DNA of 64,000 nt from Stictocephala bisonia (GCA_035578905.1 JAQJVL010001217.1:1-64000); one strand, 5' to 3'. Counted from the stretch's first letter, positions 35,556 through 49,027 are shown. A program made the numbers and translations. Notes: generated from the sequence alone by a model not told the origin.

Positions 35556-37245
35556 TGGTTTATTTATATTGTTTTATAACAAACATGTAGCTGATGATGA
35601 CTTCATAGATATTGAAATGTACATTGTAAAGCAAACTGAAGAAATGTGTTCTATTATTAATATTTTATTTTACTATACACTTTCTAGAGGCTTCAATTTA
35701 CCTAAAAAAAAAAAAACTATTTTATGGGTTTTAAAACCTTTTCCGTACTTTTCCGCTATTTCAACATCCACATTTGTTTGACTTTCATTTGTTCACTTAC
35801 AACACTTGACCTAGAGTTACAAACTAAATAGGATATAAAATTTTTTATATCCTACAATTCTTGAAATACTGTAACTGACATAAAAGTTCATACAAGAAAA
35901 AAGCAAGCTACATTACAAATGTTTTTTCATATTCAAATAAAATATATTTAAGAAATTTCTCAGATGTCAAACCCTAATTCAGATAATATAATCACCATTT
36001 TAAACTGTCGAAGGGGGCAATATCCAAGGCTGGAATCCCCAAATGAGATAACGGTTGTTACTTCACTCATTGAATTAAGTTCCATGTTAAAAAATAAATA
36101 AAAGTAATAAGAAAGTCCCTACATGAGAATGTTCATTAAAATTAATAATTAATTACACACATTTCTGATTCTGTATTTATTCCGTTACCGGACAGCATAA
36201 TGACTGCTGAACAATACTTGTATTTAAAAAAAAATTACTTTCATTAGTCATTTGACACACCATTCCGTTAAAATCTTCAGAATAAATAGGTGGCATGGAT
36301 CATGCCTCTTAACGTGCAATATCAGAGCTGTTAGATTGGTTGAATGAGGATGTTCATCACTATCGTTTTAGGTAAATTGGCCTCTAACATTTAACAATTT
36401 TACACCAGTCGATACTTTTGCTTATGTACTTTATCAGTTTTCCAAGGTAGTGAATTTAAAATTAGTTGGTACTGAAAACAACGATTTCCATTAGAAAAAA
36501 GTATAATTTGTAATTCTATAACCGAGCAATTAATTATAGAACTCGATTAAAACCGACTTTATAAGAAAATCAAATGAATAACTTACATGTTTTTTATACA
36601 AAAATAAGACTTTATTAAAAAAAATGTTTTAATGTAGACGATATTTATAATTTTAATCAGTAAATGTTTTATCTTGTTTTTAATAGGCATATTTGTTTTT
36701 TTTTCATGATTACTGTCAGATAATTTGTTTGTGAAACATTTATTAATCAACTTAATAAATTTACTATGAACTAGTAAACTAAGTTAAAATATGTATTCAT
36801 TTTAGGCAAATAAATAAAATAAAACTGTAGAAATAAAAATAATAAATACAAGATAACACATTAAAATTACTCAACCACTAACACCTGAATAAGAGCTTTT
36901 TTCATTGCCCTGATATCTAAGTCAATACGTCATCTTCATGTTTTATGGCGTACAATCTACGTGTTGTATATAAATCACATATTCAGATTTATGTAAATAT
37001 CTAACGACTTTTTAGAGAAACAAGTTTTATTTTGACAATTCCTGTATTTATTCTTATTTTAAGAAAATACATTTATAAAATATAATGCCTGAGTCTTTAT
37101 GTATTAGGGTTAAAATATATTTTCAAGCATTCTCAAAGCATTTTAGAAAAGGTATAGAATAATTTTACAAAGACTTAAAAATATTGACTGATTTCAAAAG
37201 TACTCACTCACTTTGATTACTTGTAAACTAATAATATAAAGCTAG
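35556..37245. other. AT-rich unique sequence, no gene seen
   Basis: An 82-codon frame (35533-35781) starts in the inverted repeat and ends in an A-rich tract. It has no recognisable domain and I do not call it a gene. The rest shows neither repeats nor RNA genes. Confidence 0.5.
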
Positions 37246-37249
37246 GCGT

Positions 37250-37725
37250 GGTTACCTACGTAATTACTTACTTGACTTACTCACTAGCCTGACTTGGCTT
37301 ACTCATTGGATTGACTTGACTTAATCATTAACTGGTCTGACTTTACTTACTCATTAACTGGACTTGACTTACTCGCTCACTGGACTGACTTGACTTACTC
37401 ATGCAATGACCTGACTTGACTTACTCATTGGATTGACTTGACTTAATCATTAACTGGTCTGACTTTACTTATTCATTAACTGGACTTGACTTACTCGCTC
37501 ACTGGACTGACTTGACTTACTCATGCAATGACCTGACTTGACTTACTCATTGGATTGACTTGACTTAATCATTAACTGGCCTGACTTTACTTATTCATTA
37601 ACTGGACTTGACTTACTCGCTCACTGGACTGACTTGACTTACTCATGCACTGACCTGACTTGACTTATTCACTAAATTGTCTTGACTTACTCACTCAATT
37701 GACATTTTTTACTTACTTACTCATC
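37250..37725 (+). repeat. 122-bp tandem array built from ~20-24-bp ACTTGACTTACTCA subunits
   Basis: ATGCAATGAC at 37401 recurs at 37523 and as ATGCACTGAC at 37645 (step 122). Each 122-bp unit consists of about five or six subunits of the form GACTTGACTTACTCATTGGA, with alternating TTAATCATTAACTGG and TACTCGCTCACTGG variants. It is thus a two-level repeat. No coding frame. Confidence 0.9.
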
Positions 37726-37959
37726 GATTCTAAACAATCAAGGCATGGACATATAAAAATTTGGACACTTAAGGGATTCTTGTCTTATGAAAAATTCTAA
37801 GGCTCTCTCCAATAAGCTAGACACTCGATATTAATGTATATTGTGATGGCCATGGGAAAAAAGTATCATTATTATTTGAAATTAAAAAAATTAGATGCAT
37901 TAGGGACTGTTAATATAAGGTTTATTAAAATTAAAATTTTTGTAACCTTATATTGTACG

Positions 37960-40900
37960 TTTTATTGCATATAACGTAAATTGATGTTAGCCGCAATGTA
38001 CGTGAGGCACCTCAATTGTACATTTGGACGATTATGAATCTAAATTGATGTTAGCCCGGGATGTGAGTGAGGCGCCTTATATTGCATGTTTAAACGGTTA
38101 TGAATCTAAATTGATGTTAGCCCGGGATGTGAGTGAGGCGCCTTATATTGCATGTTTAAACGGTTATGAATCTAAATTGATGTTAGTCCGGGATGTGAGT
38201 GAGGCGCCTTATATTGCATGTTTAAACGGTTATGAATGTAAATTGATGTTAGTCCGGGATGTGAGTGAGGCGCCTTATATTGCATGTTTAAACGGTTATG
38301 AATCTAAATTGATGTTAGTCCGGGATGTGAGTGAGGCGCCTTATATTGCATGTTTAAACGGTTATGAATCTAAATTGATGTTAGTCCGGGATGTGAGTGA
38401 GGCGCCTTATATTGCATGTTTAAACGGTTATGAATCTAAATTGATGTTAGCCCGGGATGTGAGTGAGGCGCCTTATATTGCATGTTTAAACGGTTATGAA
38501 TCTAAATTGATGTTAGTCCGGGATGTGAGTGAGGCGCCTTATATTGCATGTTTAAACGGTTATGAATCTAAATTGATGTTAGCCCGGGATGTGAGTGAGG
38601 CGCCTTATATTGCATGTTTAAACGGTTATGAATCTAAATTGATGTTAGTCCGGGATGTGAGTGAGGCCCCTTATATTGCATGTTTAAACGGTTATGAATC
38701 TAAATTGATGTTAGCCCGGGATGTGAGTGAGGCGCCTTATATTGCATGTTTAAACGGTTATGAATGTAAATTGATGTTAGCCCGGGATGTGAGTGAGGCG
38801 CCTTATATTGCATGTTTAAACGGTTATGAATCTAAATTGATGTTAGCCCGGGATGTGAGTGAGGCGCCTTATATTGCATGTTTAAACGGTTATGAATCTA
38901 AATTGATGTTAGCCCGGGATGTGAGTGAGGCGCCTTATATTGCATGTTTAAACGGTTATGAATCTAAATTGATGTTAGCCCGGGATATGAGTGAGGCGCC
39001 TTATATTGCATGTTTAAACGGTTATGAATCTAAATTGATGTTAGCCCGGGATGTGAGTGAGGCGCCTTATATTGCATGTTTAAACGGTTATGAATCTAAA
39101 TTGATGTTAGCCCGGGATGTGAGTGAGGCGCCTTATATTGCATGTTTAAACGGTTATGAATCTAAATTGATGTTAGCCCGGGATGTGAGTGAGGCGCCTT
39201 ATGTTGCATGTTTAAACGGTTATGAATCTAAATTGATGTTAGCCCGGGATATGAGTGAGGCGCCTTATATTGCATGTTTAAACGGTTATGAATCTAAATT
39301 GATGTTAGCCCGGGATGTGAGTGAGGCGCCTTATATTGCATGTTTAAACGGTTATGAATCTAAATTGATGTTAGCCCGGGATGTGAGTGAGGCGCCTTAT
39401 ATTGCATGTTTAAACGGTTATGAATCTAAATTGATGTTAGCCCGGGATGTGAGTGAGGCGCCTTATATTGCATGTTTAAACGGTTATGAATCTAAATTGA
39501 TGTTAGCCCGGGATGTGAGTGAGGCGCCTTATATTGCATGTTTAAACGGTTATGAATCTAAATTGATGTTAGCCCGGGATATGAGTGAGGCGCCTTATAT
39601 TGCATGTTTAAACGGTTATGAATGTAAATTGATGTTAGCCCGGGATGTGAGTGAGGCACCTTATATTGCATGTTTAAACGGTTATGAATCTAAATTGATG
39701 TTAGTCCGGGATGTGAGTGAGGCGCCTTATATTGCATGTTTAAACGGTTATGAATCTAAATTGATGTTAGTCCGGGATGTGAGTGAGGCGCCTTATATTG
39801 CATGTTTAAACGGTTATGAATCTAAATTGATGTTAGTCCGGGATGTGAGTGAGGCGCCTTATATTGCATGTTTAAACGGTTATGAATCTAAATTGATGTT
39901 AGCCCGGGATGTGAGTGAGGCGCCTTATATTGCATGTTTAAACGGTTATGAATGTAAATTGATGTTAGCCCGGGATGTGAGTGAGGCGCCTTATATTGCA
40001 TGTTTAAACGGTTATGAATGTAAATTGATGTTAGCCCGGGATGTGAGTGAGGCGCCTTATATTGCATGTTTAAACGGTTATGAATGTAAATTGATGTTAG
40101 TCCGGGATGTGAGTGAGGCGCCTTATATTGCATGTTTAAACGGTTATGAATGTAAATTGATGTTAGCCCGGGATGTGAGTGAGGCGCCTTATATTGCATG
40201 TTTAAACGGTTATGAATGTAAATTGATGTTAGTCCGGGATGTGAGTGAGGCGCCTTATATTGCATGTTTAAACGGTTATGAATGTAAATTGATGTTAGTC
40301 CGGGATGTGAGTGAGGCGCCTTATATTGCATGTTTAAACGGTTATGAATGTAAATTGATGTTAGTCCGGGATATGAGTGAGGCGCCTTATATTGCATGTT
40401 TAAACGGTTATGAATGTAAATTGATGTTAGTCCGGGATGTGAGTGAGGCGCCTTATATTGCATGTTTAAACGGTTATGAATGTAAATTGATGTTAGCCCG
40501 GGATGTGAGTGAGGCGCCTTATATTGCATGTTTAAACGGTTATGAATCTAAATTGATGTTAGCCCGGGATGTGAGTGAGGCGCCTTATATTGCATGTTTA
40601 AACGGTTATGAATCTAAATTGATGTTAGCCCGGGATGTGAGTGAGGCACCTTATATTGCATGTTTAAACGGTTATGAATGTAAATTGATGTTAGCCCGGG
40701 ATATGAGTGAGGCGCCTTATATTGCATGTTTAAACGGTTATGAATGTAAATTGATGTTAGCCCGGGATGTGAGTGAGGCACCTTATATTGCATGTTTAAA
40801 CGGTTATGAATGTAAATTGATGTTAGTCCGGGATATGAGTGAGGCACCTTATATTGCATGTTTAAACGGTTATGAATGTAAATTGATGTTAGCCCGGGAT

Positions 40901-43110
40901 GTGAGTGAGGCACCTTATATTGCATGTTTAAACGGTTATGAATGTAAATTGATGTTAGCCCGGGATGTGAGTGAGGCGCCTTATATTGCATGTTTAAACG
41001 GTTATGAATGTAAATTGATGTTAGCCCGGGATGTGAGTGAGGCGCCTTATATTGCATGTTTAAACGGTTATGAATGTAAATTGATGTTAGCCCGGGATGT
41101 GAGTGAGGCGCCTTATATTGCATGTTTAAACGGTTATGAATGTAAATTGATGTTAGTCCGGGATGTGAGTGAGGCGCCTTATATTGCATGTTTAAACGGT
41201 TATGAATGTAAATTGATGTTAGCCCGGGATGTGAGTGAGGCGCCTTATATTGCATGTTTAAACGGTTATGAATGTAAATTGATGTTAGTCCGGGATGTGA
41301 GTGAGGCGCCTTATATTGCATGTTTAAACGGTTATGAATGTAAATTGATGTTAGTCCGGGATGTGAGTGAGGCGCCTTATATTGCATGTTTAAACGGTTA
41401 TGAATCTAAATTGATGTTAGCCCGGGATGTGAGTGAGGCACCTTATATTGCATGTTTAAACGGTTATGAATGTAAATTGATGTTAGCCCGGGATATGAGT
41501 GAGGCGCCTTATATTGCATGTTTAAACGGTTATGAATGTAAATTGATGTTAGCCCGGGATGTGAGTGAGGCACCTTATATTGCATGTTTAAACGGTTATG
41601 AATGTAAATTGATGTTAGTCCGGGATATGAGTGAGGCACCTTATATTGCATGTTTAAACGGTTATGAATGTAAATTGATGTTAGCCCGGGATGTGAGTGA
41701 GGCACCTTATATTGCATGTTTAAACGGTTATGAATGTAAATTGATGTTAGCCCGGGATGTGAGTGAGGCGCCTTATATTGCATGTTTAAACGGTTATGAA
41801 TGTAAATTGATGTTAGCCCGGGATGTGAGTGAGGCACCTTATATTGCATGTTTAAACGGTTATGAATGTAAATTGATGTTAGCCCGGGATGTGAGTGAGG
41901 CGCCTTATATTGCATGTTTAAACGGTTATGAATCTAAATTGATGTTAGCCCGGGATGTGAGTGAGGCGCCTTATATTGCATGTTTAAACGGTTATGAATC
42001 TAGATTGATGTTAGCCCGGGATGTGAGTGAGGCGCCTTATATTGCATGTTTAAACGGTTATGAATGTAAATTGATGTTAGCCCGGGATGTGAGTGAGGCA
42101 CCTTATATTGCATGTTTAAACGGTTATGAATGTAAATTGATGTTAGCCCGGGATATGAGTGAGGCGCCTTATATTGCATGTTTAAACGGTTATGAATGTA
42201 AATTGATGTTAGCCCGGGATGTGAGTGAAACAACTTATATTGCACGTTTGAACGATTATGAATCTAAATTGATGATAGCCCGGGATGTGAGTGAGGCACC
42301 TTATATTGCATGTTTAAACGGTTATGAATGTAAATTGATGTTAGCCCGGGATGTGAGTGAGGCGCCTTATATTGCATGTTTAAACGGTTATGAATCTAAA
42401 TTGATGTTAGCCCGGGATATGAGTGAGGCGCCTTATATTGCATGTTTAAACGGTTATGAATGTAAATTGATGTTAGCCCGGGATGTGAGTGAGGCACCTT
42501 ATATTGCATGTTTAAACGGTTATGAATGTAAATTGATGTTAGCCCGGGATATGAGTGAGGCGCCTTATATTGCATGTTTAAACGGTTATGAATGTAAATT
42601 GATGTTAGCCCGGGATGTGAGTGAAACAACTTATATTGCACGTTTGAACGATTATGAATCTAAATTGATGTTAGCCCGGGATGTGAGTGAGGCACCTTAT
42701 ATTGCATGTTTAAACGGTTATGAATGTAAATTGATGTTAGTCCGGGATATGAGTGAAACAACTTATATTGCACGTTTGAACGATTATGAATTTAAATTGA
42801 TGTTAGTCCGGTATGTGAGTGAAGCACCTTATGTTGCACGTTTGGACGGTTATGAATGTAAATTGATGTTAGCCCGGGATATGAGTGAAGCAGCTTATTT
42901 TGCACGTTTGAACGGTTATGAATTTAAATTGATGTTAGCCTGGTATGTGAGTGAGACACCCTATATTGTACGTTTCAATGTTTATGAATGTAAATTGATG
43001 TTAGTCCCGGATGTGCTTGAGGCACCTTATATTTTACATTTGAGTATGAATTTAAATTGATATTAGCTCCGGATGTACGTGAGGCACCTTATATTGTAAA
43101 AGTTAAAAGT
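37960..43110 (+). repeat. 66-bp satellite, about 77 copies, with a 5-kb open frame
   Basis: The unit GGTTATGAATCTAAATTGAT, then GTTAGCCCGGGATGTGAGTG, then AGGCGCCTTATATTGCATGT TTAAAC repeats every 66 bp with extreme homogeneity from 38.04 to 42.2 kb. The edges (37960-38030 and 42230-43110) are progressively diverged. The array is open for 1,678 codons (38024-43060, 22-residue repeat GYESKLMLARDVSEAPYIACLN). However, three of the four common variable sites (TCT/TGT, GCC/GTC, GTG/ATG) change the amino acid and only GCG/GCA is silent. This is not the pattern of a protein under purifying selection. No promoter, signal peptide or unique domain is attached. I treat it as satellite DNA. Confidence 0.93.
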
Positions 43111-43319
43111 TTACTTACCTACCAGGGATCTGAATATAAGGAAAGAAAGCCATGTGACATAGGTGGACGGGAGGGGGTAAAAAATCAAATATTGAATTTT
43201 AATTTATTTTAAAATATAATACTCACGCAATAAATTTACTGACTTTCTTTGTAAGGTTAATGAATTAGTTTTTTAATACAAAAAATTAAGCTATAGTGTA
43301 CAAGTTAACCTCACTTGAA

Positions 43320-46300
43320 TGGAAGGGTATGTGGGTCAATACTTCACTTACATGTATAGATGTGTGAGTGGGTCAATACCCCTTTGTGTGTATGAATTGA
43401 TCAGTGGGTTAATACCATCGTACCTGTATGGGAAGGTGAGTCGGTCAATACCAATAAATGGGTGAGTGAGTCATACAACCTTACATGTATGGATGGGTGG
43501 GTGTTTCAATACAACCGTACCTCTATAGGTAGTTGAGTGTGTCCATACCACATTACGTGTATGGATGGGTGAGTGAGTCAATACCACCTTGCATGTATGG
43601 ATGGGTGAGTGTGTCAATACCTCCTTACGTGTATGGATGGGTGGGTGTTTCAATACAACCTTACCTGTATGGGAAGTTGAGTGTGTCAATACCACCTTGC
43701 TGTAAGGATGGGTGAGTGAGTCAATACCACCGTGCATTTAAGGATGGGTGAGTGAGTCAATACCACCTTGCATGTAAGGATGGGTGAGTGAGTCAATACC
43801 TCCTTACGTGTATGGATGGGTGAGTGTTTCAATACCACCTTACATATATGGATGGGTGGGTGAGTCAATACCACCTTGCATGTATGGATGGGTGGGTGTT
43901 TCAATACCACCTTACATGTATGGATGGGTGGGTGTTTCAATACCACCTTACATGTATGGATGGGTGGGTGTTTCAATACCACCTTACATGTATGTATGGG
44001 TGGGTGTTTCAATACCACCTTGCATGTAAGGATGGGTGAGTGAGTCAATACCACCTTGCATGTAAGGATGGGTGAGTGAGTCAATACCTCCTTGCGTGTA
44101 TGGATGGGTGAGTGTTTCAATACCACCTTACATGTATGGATGGGTGAGTGTTTCAATACCACCTTACATGTATGGATGGGTGGGTGTTTCAATACCACCT
44201 TACATGTATGGATGGGTGGATGTTTCAATACCACCTTGCATGTAAGGATGGGTGAGTGAGTCAATACCACCTTGCATGTAAGGATGGGTGAGTGAGTCAA
44301 TACCTCCTTACGTGTATGGATGGGTGAGTGTTTCAATACCACCTTACATATGTGGATGGGTGGGTGAGTCAATACCACCTTGCATGTAGGATGGGTGGGT
44401 GTTTCAATACCACCTTACATGTATGGATGGGTGGGTGTTTCAATACCACCTTACATGTATGGATGGGTGGGTGTTTCAATACCACCTTACATGTATGTAT
44501 GGGTGGGTGTTTCAATACCACCTTGTATGTAAGGATGGGTGAGTGAGTCAATACCACCTTGCATGTAAGGATGGGTGAGTGAGTCAATACCTCCTTACGT
44601 GTATGGATGGGTGAGTGTTTCAATACCACCTTACATGTATGGATGGGTGAGTGTTTCAATACCACCTTACATGTATGGATGGGTGGGTGTTTCAATACCA
44701 CCTTACATGTATGGATGGGTGGGTGTTTCAATAGAACCGTACCTGTATGGGACGTTGAGTGTGTCAATACCACCTTGCATGTAAGGATGGGTGAGTGAGT
44801 CAATACCTCCTTACGTGTATGGATGGGTGGGTGTTTCAATACAACCGTACCTGTATGGGAAGTTGAGTGTTTCAATACCACCTTACGTGTAAGGATGGGT
44901 GGGTGTTTCAATACAACCATACCTCTTTAGGTAGTTGAGTGTGTCAATACCTCCTTACGTGTATGGATGGGTGGGTGTTTCAATACAATCATACCTCTTT
45001 AGGTAGTTGAGTGTGTCAATACCACCTTGCATGTAAGGATGGGTGAGTGAGTCAATACCTCCTTACGTGTATGGATGGGTGGGTGTTTCAATACAACCGT
45101 ACCTGTATGGGAAGTTGAGTGTGTCAATACCACCTTGCATGTAAGGATGGGTGAGTGAGTCAATACCACCTTACATGTATGGATGGGAGGGTGTTTCAAT
45201 ACAACCGTACCTCTATAGGTAGTTGAGTGTGTCCATACCACCTTACGTGTATGGATGGGTGAGTGAGTCAATACCACCTTGCATGTATGGATGGGTGAGT
45301 GAGTCAATACCACCTTACATGTATGGATGGGTGGGTGTTTCAATACAACCGTACCTGTATGGGAAGTTGAGTGTGTCAATACCACCTTGCATGTAAGGAT
45401 GGGTGAGTGAGTCAATACCTCCTTACGTGTATGGATGGGTGGGTGTTTCAATACAACCGTACCTGTATGGGAAGTTGAGTGTGTCAATACCACCTTGCAT
45501 GTAAGGATGAGTGAGTGAGTCAATACCACCTTACATGTATGGATGGGAGGGTGTTTCAATACAACCGTACCTCTATAGGTAGTTGAGTGTGTCCATACCA
45601 CCTTACGTGTATGGATGGGTGAGTGAGTCAATACCACCTTGCATGTATGGATGGGTGAGTGAGTCAATACCACCTTACATGTATGGATGGGTGGGTGTTT
45701 CAATACAACCGTACCTGTATGGGAAGTTGAGTGTGTCAATACCACCTTGCATGTAAGGATGGGTGAGTGAGTCAATACCTCCTTACGTGTATGGATGGGT
45801 GGGTGTTTTAATACAACCATACCTCTTTAGGTAGTTGAGTGTGTCAATACCACCTTGCATGATTGGATGGGTGAGTGAGTCAATACCACCTTACATGTAT
45901 GGATGGGTGGGTGTTTCAATACAACCGTACCTGTATGGGAAGTTGAGTGTGTCAATACCACCTTGCGTGTAAGGATGGGTGAGTGAGTCAATACCTCCTT
46001 ACGTGTATGGATGAGTGGGTGTTTCAATACAACCGTACAGTATGGGAAGTTGAGTGTGTCAATACCACTTTGCGTGTAAGGATGGGTGAGTGAGTCAATA
46101 CCAACTTGCATGTAAGGATGGGTGAGTGAGTCAATACCACCTTGCGTGTATGGATGGGTGAGTGAGTCAATACCACCTTGCATGTAAGGATGGGTGAGTG
46201 AGTCAATACCACCTTGCTTGTATGGATGGGTGAGTGTGTCAATACCACTTTACGTGTATGGATGGGTGGGTGTTTCAATATAATCGTACCTGTATGGGAA

Positions 46301-46965
46301 GTTGAGTGTGTCAATACCCCCTTGCGTGTATGGATGGGTAAGTGAGTCAATATCACCTTACGTGTATGGATGGGTGGGTGTTTCAATACAACCGTACCTG
46401 TATGGGAAGTTGAGTGTGACAATACCACCTTGCGTGTAAGGATGGGTGAGTGAGTCAATACCTCCTTACGTGTATGGATGAGTGGGTGTTTCAATACAAC
46501 CGTACCTGTATGGGAAGTTGAGTGTGTCAATACCACCTTGCGTGTAAGAATGGGTGAGTGAGTCAATACCTCCTTACGTGTAAGGATGGGTGAGTGAGTC
46601 AATACCTCCTTACGTGTATGTATGGGTGGGTGTTTCAATACAAACGTACCTGTATGGGAAGTTGAGTGTGTCAATACTACCTTACGTGTATGGGAAGGTT
46701 TGTCGGTCAATACTACTGTATGTATATGGATGGGTGAGTGGGTCAATACCACTGTGTTATGCATGGGTGAGTGGGTCAATACCACTGTGTTTTGAATGTG
46801 TGAGTGGGTCAATACCACTGTGTTATGGATGGGTGAGTGGGTCAATACCACTGTGTTATGCATGGGTGAGTGGGTCAATACCACTGTGTTTGGAATGTGT
46901 GAGTGGGTCAATACCACTGTGTTATGGATGGGTGAGTGGGTCAGTATCACCATAATTGCATGTGT
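43320..46965 (+). repeat. 36-bp minisatellite, about 100 copies, with 360-bp higher-order period
   Basis: TGGATGGGTGGGTGTTTCAA TACCACCTTACATGTA recurs every 36 bp (for example 43921 and 43957). Subtypes include GTGAGTGAGTCAATACC and GGGAAGTTGAGTGTGTCAAT units. The stretch 45121-45240 is repeated almost exactly at 45481-45600, a 360-bp period of ten monomers. At the right edge (46741-46930) the unit shortens to 33 bp (GGTCAATACCACTGTGTTAT). Open frames on both strands follow from the 36- and 33-bp units and are not genes. Confidence 0.95.
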
Positions 46966-48374
46966 GAATGGGTGGGCCTTAAGTAGGACATAAGTGAGTT
47001 AAAGTAAAGTTGTAAATATTATAAATTGTCATTCAAACCATTATAACATTCTAAATGTGTTATATAAAGGATTTTGGTACTTTGGTTGATAATTCAAACG
47101 CCATCTCAAAGCAGATATTTTGGTTATTCATATACGTACTTTTGTAATTTCTTTTTTTAGGATCCCATTTAATTGTGGGTGAATGAGTAATAGATTTACA
47201 GAATCAGCTGTTGGAGTGATCAAAACAAATAAAACCTTATACTTCTTAGTGAATAGAGCTACTTTTGTGCTTAGGATATTTTAAAGCCCTTTCTTTTAGT
47301 TGCTATGTATTGTTAGTGAGTTGTAAAATGTAGTTATCACTTGAAATATATATTATTATGTTATATGATATATGAGTTCCTTGCACTGTATTGTCATAGT
47401 CAGCACAGTTAGTATCATTGAAACTAAATTGAATCATTCACACATGTTCATGTCTTTCCACAGTTTTAAACTATAACAATAAAACACAAACTAAATGACA
47501 CACTAAAAACAATAATATAATTCCATAAACTCTCAACAGGCACACGAGTAACACAAGTAACTAAAACAAATTAAAATTGTAAACCATACAAAATAAAAAT
47601 AAAAAATAAATGGAGTCGCCGATTGAGAGCTCAAAAGCGTCAACTTTAATGAACGGGCAAGTAGAGAATCTGCGGGAGAGACCTGCCAGTCCTGGGGGAA
47701 GTGCCGGGGTAAGAACCAACTAGAGGTATGACGTGAGGACTGACCCCAACTTTGGAAATTTTATATAAATAACCATGTTTTTAATTAATGAAGTATGGTC
47801 AGCTGAAATATATTCAGCAAGTGATTCTATCTATCAAATTAAATTTATAAAGAAACAAATGAAAATATAATTTTACAACATTAAATATTAAACTAATATT
47901 AACTTCAAAGTTTCTTTTCAAAGTTTTTAAGGATAGTTATTACTTTCCTGAAAAAAATTTTTTTCGGGAAAACCAATTTCAGCATTAATTCACTAACTAA
48001 TATTGTAAAGCAAACTCATTTGACATTTTTTATTTTAATGGTTGAGATGTTTTCTGGCCTCCTTGATCATACAGATAGTTTAACCATACATAGGTTTGTG
48101 CATTTCATATTTTCAGTGGCACTGAAGCTTAGTAAATTGTATTTTGATCATGATTTTGCTGTGACTCAAAGCTTCCCATTTATATTTTGCTATGTTGCAT
48201 AGTTACAAATTTTAGTCTTCCTCTCACAATATTTTATTATTTTGTTTCCTTGGTATGTTTGGCAACAATAATCTCATCTATCCATTTCAATCATTCATTC
48301 TGTTTCTTTGTCAAAATTACAAAAATATATAAATTAGTCTGTTGACACTGGAGAAATACATTTTGAAAGTTGGT
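46966..48374. other. Unique AT-rich sequence, no gene seen
   Basis: A GC-richer patch lies at about 47610-47755. No recognisable gene, RNA or tandem repeat. A 60-codon frame at 48020-48202 has no identifiable domain. Confidence 0.5.
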
Positions 48375-48445
48375 GTAAAGAAATTACAGTATTTAAATGA
48401 AACATTTTTAATAATTCCACAATTTTTATTTCTTAATTAATGCTA

Positions 48446-48469
48446 TTTCACCAGTTACGGCATCTTCAG
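48446..48469 (-). ncRNA. Hammerhead-ribozyme-like core in Penelope tail (tentative)
   Basis: CTGAAGA matches the hammerhead core CUGANGA. It is followed by a weak GCC...GGT stem and GAAA, the second core box. Penelope-like elements are known to carry hammerhead motifs at their termini. Stem II here is short and imperfect and I did not define stems I and III, so activity is doubtful. The inverted copy at 49316-49339 has CTGAAGA, GCC-ATGACT-GGC, but CAAAAA in place of GAAA. Confidence 0.35.
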
Positions 48470-48712
48470 ATTATAATAAACAAATTGTTCAAAAATATAA
48501 AACATATCGTAAAAAACATAGAGTTTGTCAATATTAAATAACATAGGTGGATAAGTTGTTAAAATTTAAAAACAAGGTTTTGAATTATTTATGTTGTTTT
48601 CTAATTCATTTTTAATTATAAGTAAAAATATAATATTAACAGCTGGCTGAGAAATGCAGTCATCTATTTTTAAGGCCATGAATGCACTTTCCATTTTATT
48701 TCTCTTTTCCAT

Positions 48713-48985
48713 GATTTTTCTTTATTTATAATAGACGACTCTTCAAATTTAATATCATGCTTGTTATTAATAGCGTGTTCAACTAATTTTGATTGTTCAG
48801 TATTTTCAGTTTTAAAATTGTATATATATTCTTTTATTCTTGTTTTAACAGGTGTTTGGCCGAAAATTATTTTATTGCATTCACAATTAATTTTGTAAAC
48901 AACATTTTTTCTTAATTGATTTTCATTTTTTGGTTTTAATTTAGATAATTTATTATGAAGGCTTCCTGATTATATGAAACTTGTT
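48713..48985 (-). pseudogene. GIY-YIG endonuclease domain of Penelope-like element (fragment)
   Basis: About 90 codons without a stop, ending KWKVHSWP then TAA. Recognisable features are a lysine-rich linker (HNKLSKLKPKNENQLRK), VVYKINCECNKIIFGQT corresponding to the VYKIxCxCxxxYIGQT core of GIY-YIG nucleases, KTRIKEYIYNF in the position of the conserved RxxEH region, and SKLVEHAINNKHDIKFE matching the AxHxxxxxHxxxF block. Cysteines CEC fit the Zn-finger-like linker insertion of Penelope nucleases. The tyrosine of YIG is F here (IIFG). The fragment has no start and no RT, so it cannot be active alone. Confidence 0.78.
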
Positions 48986-49027
48986 CGAATATTAAATATA
49001 AATTGGTGTTCATATTTAATATTGATT

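Larger units (their letters stand above)
48375..48995 (-). mobile_element. Penelope-like element, 5'-truncated copy with endonuclease segment
   Basis: The minus strand carries the C-terminal GIY-YIG-type coding segment (48713-48985), then a 3' non-coding tail of about 340 bp. The tail reappears inverted at 49028-49400. The tail contains CTGAAGATGCCGTAACTGGTGAAA (48446-48469 on the minus strand), a Penelope-type terminal motif. The RT domain is not present. Confidence 0.75.

Noticed and set aside
39888..42641. Minus-strand frames with MQYKAPHSHPGLTSIYIHNR repeats
   Set aside because: Antisense shadow of the 66-bp satellite. It is open only where TGT replaces TCT, which removes a TAG.
43471..46955. 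Frames rich in THSPIHTCKVVL or VSIPPYVYGW repeats
   Set aside because: By-product of the 36- and 33-bp units; both strands are open at once.
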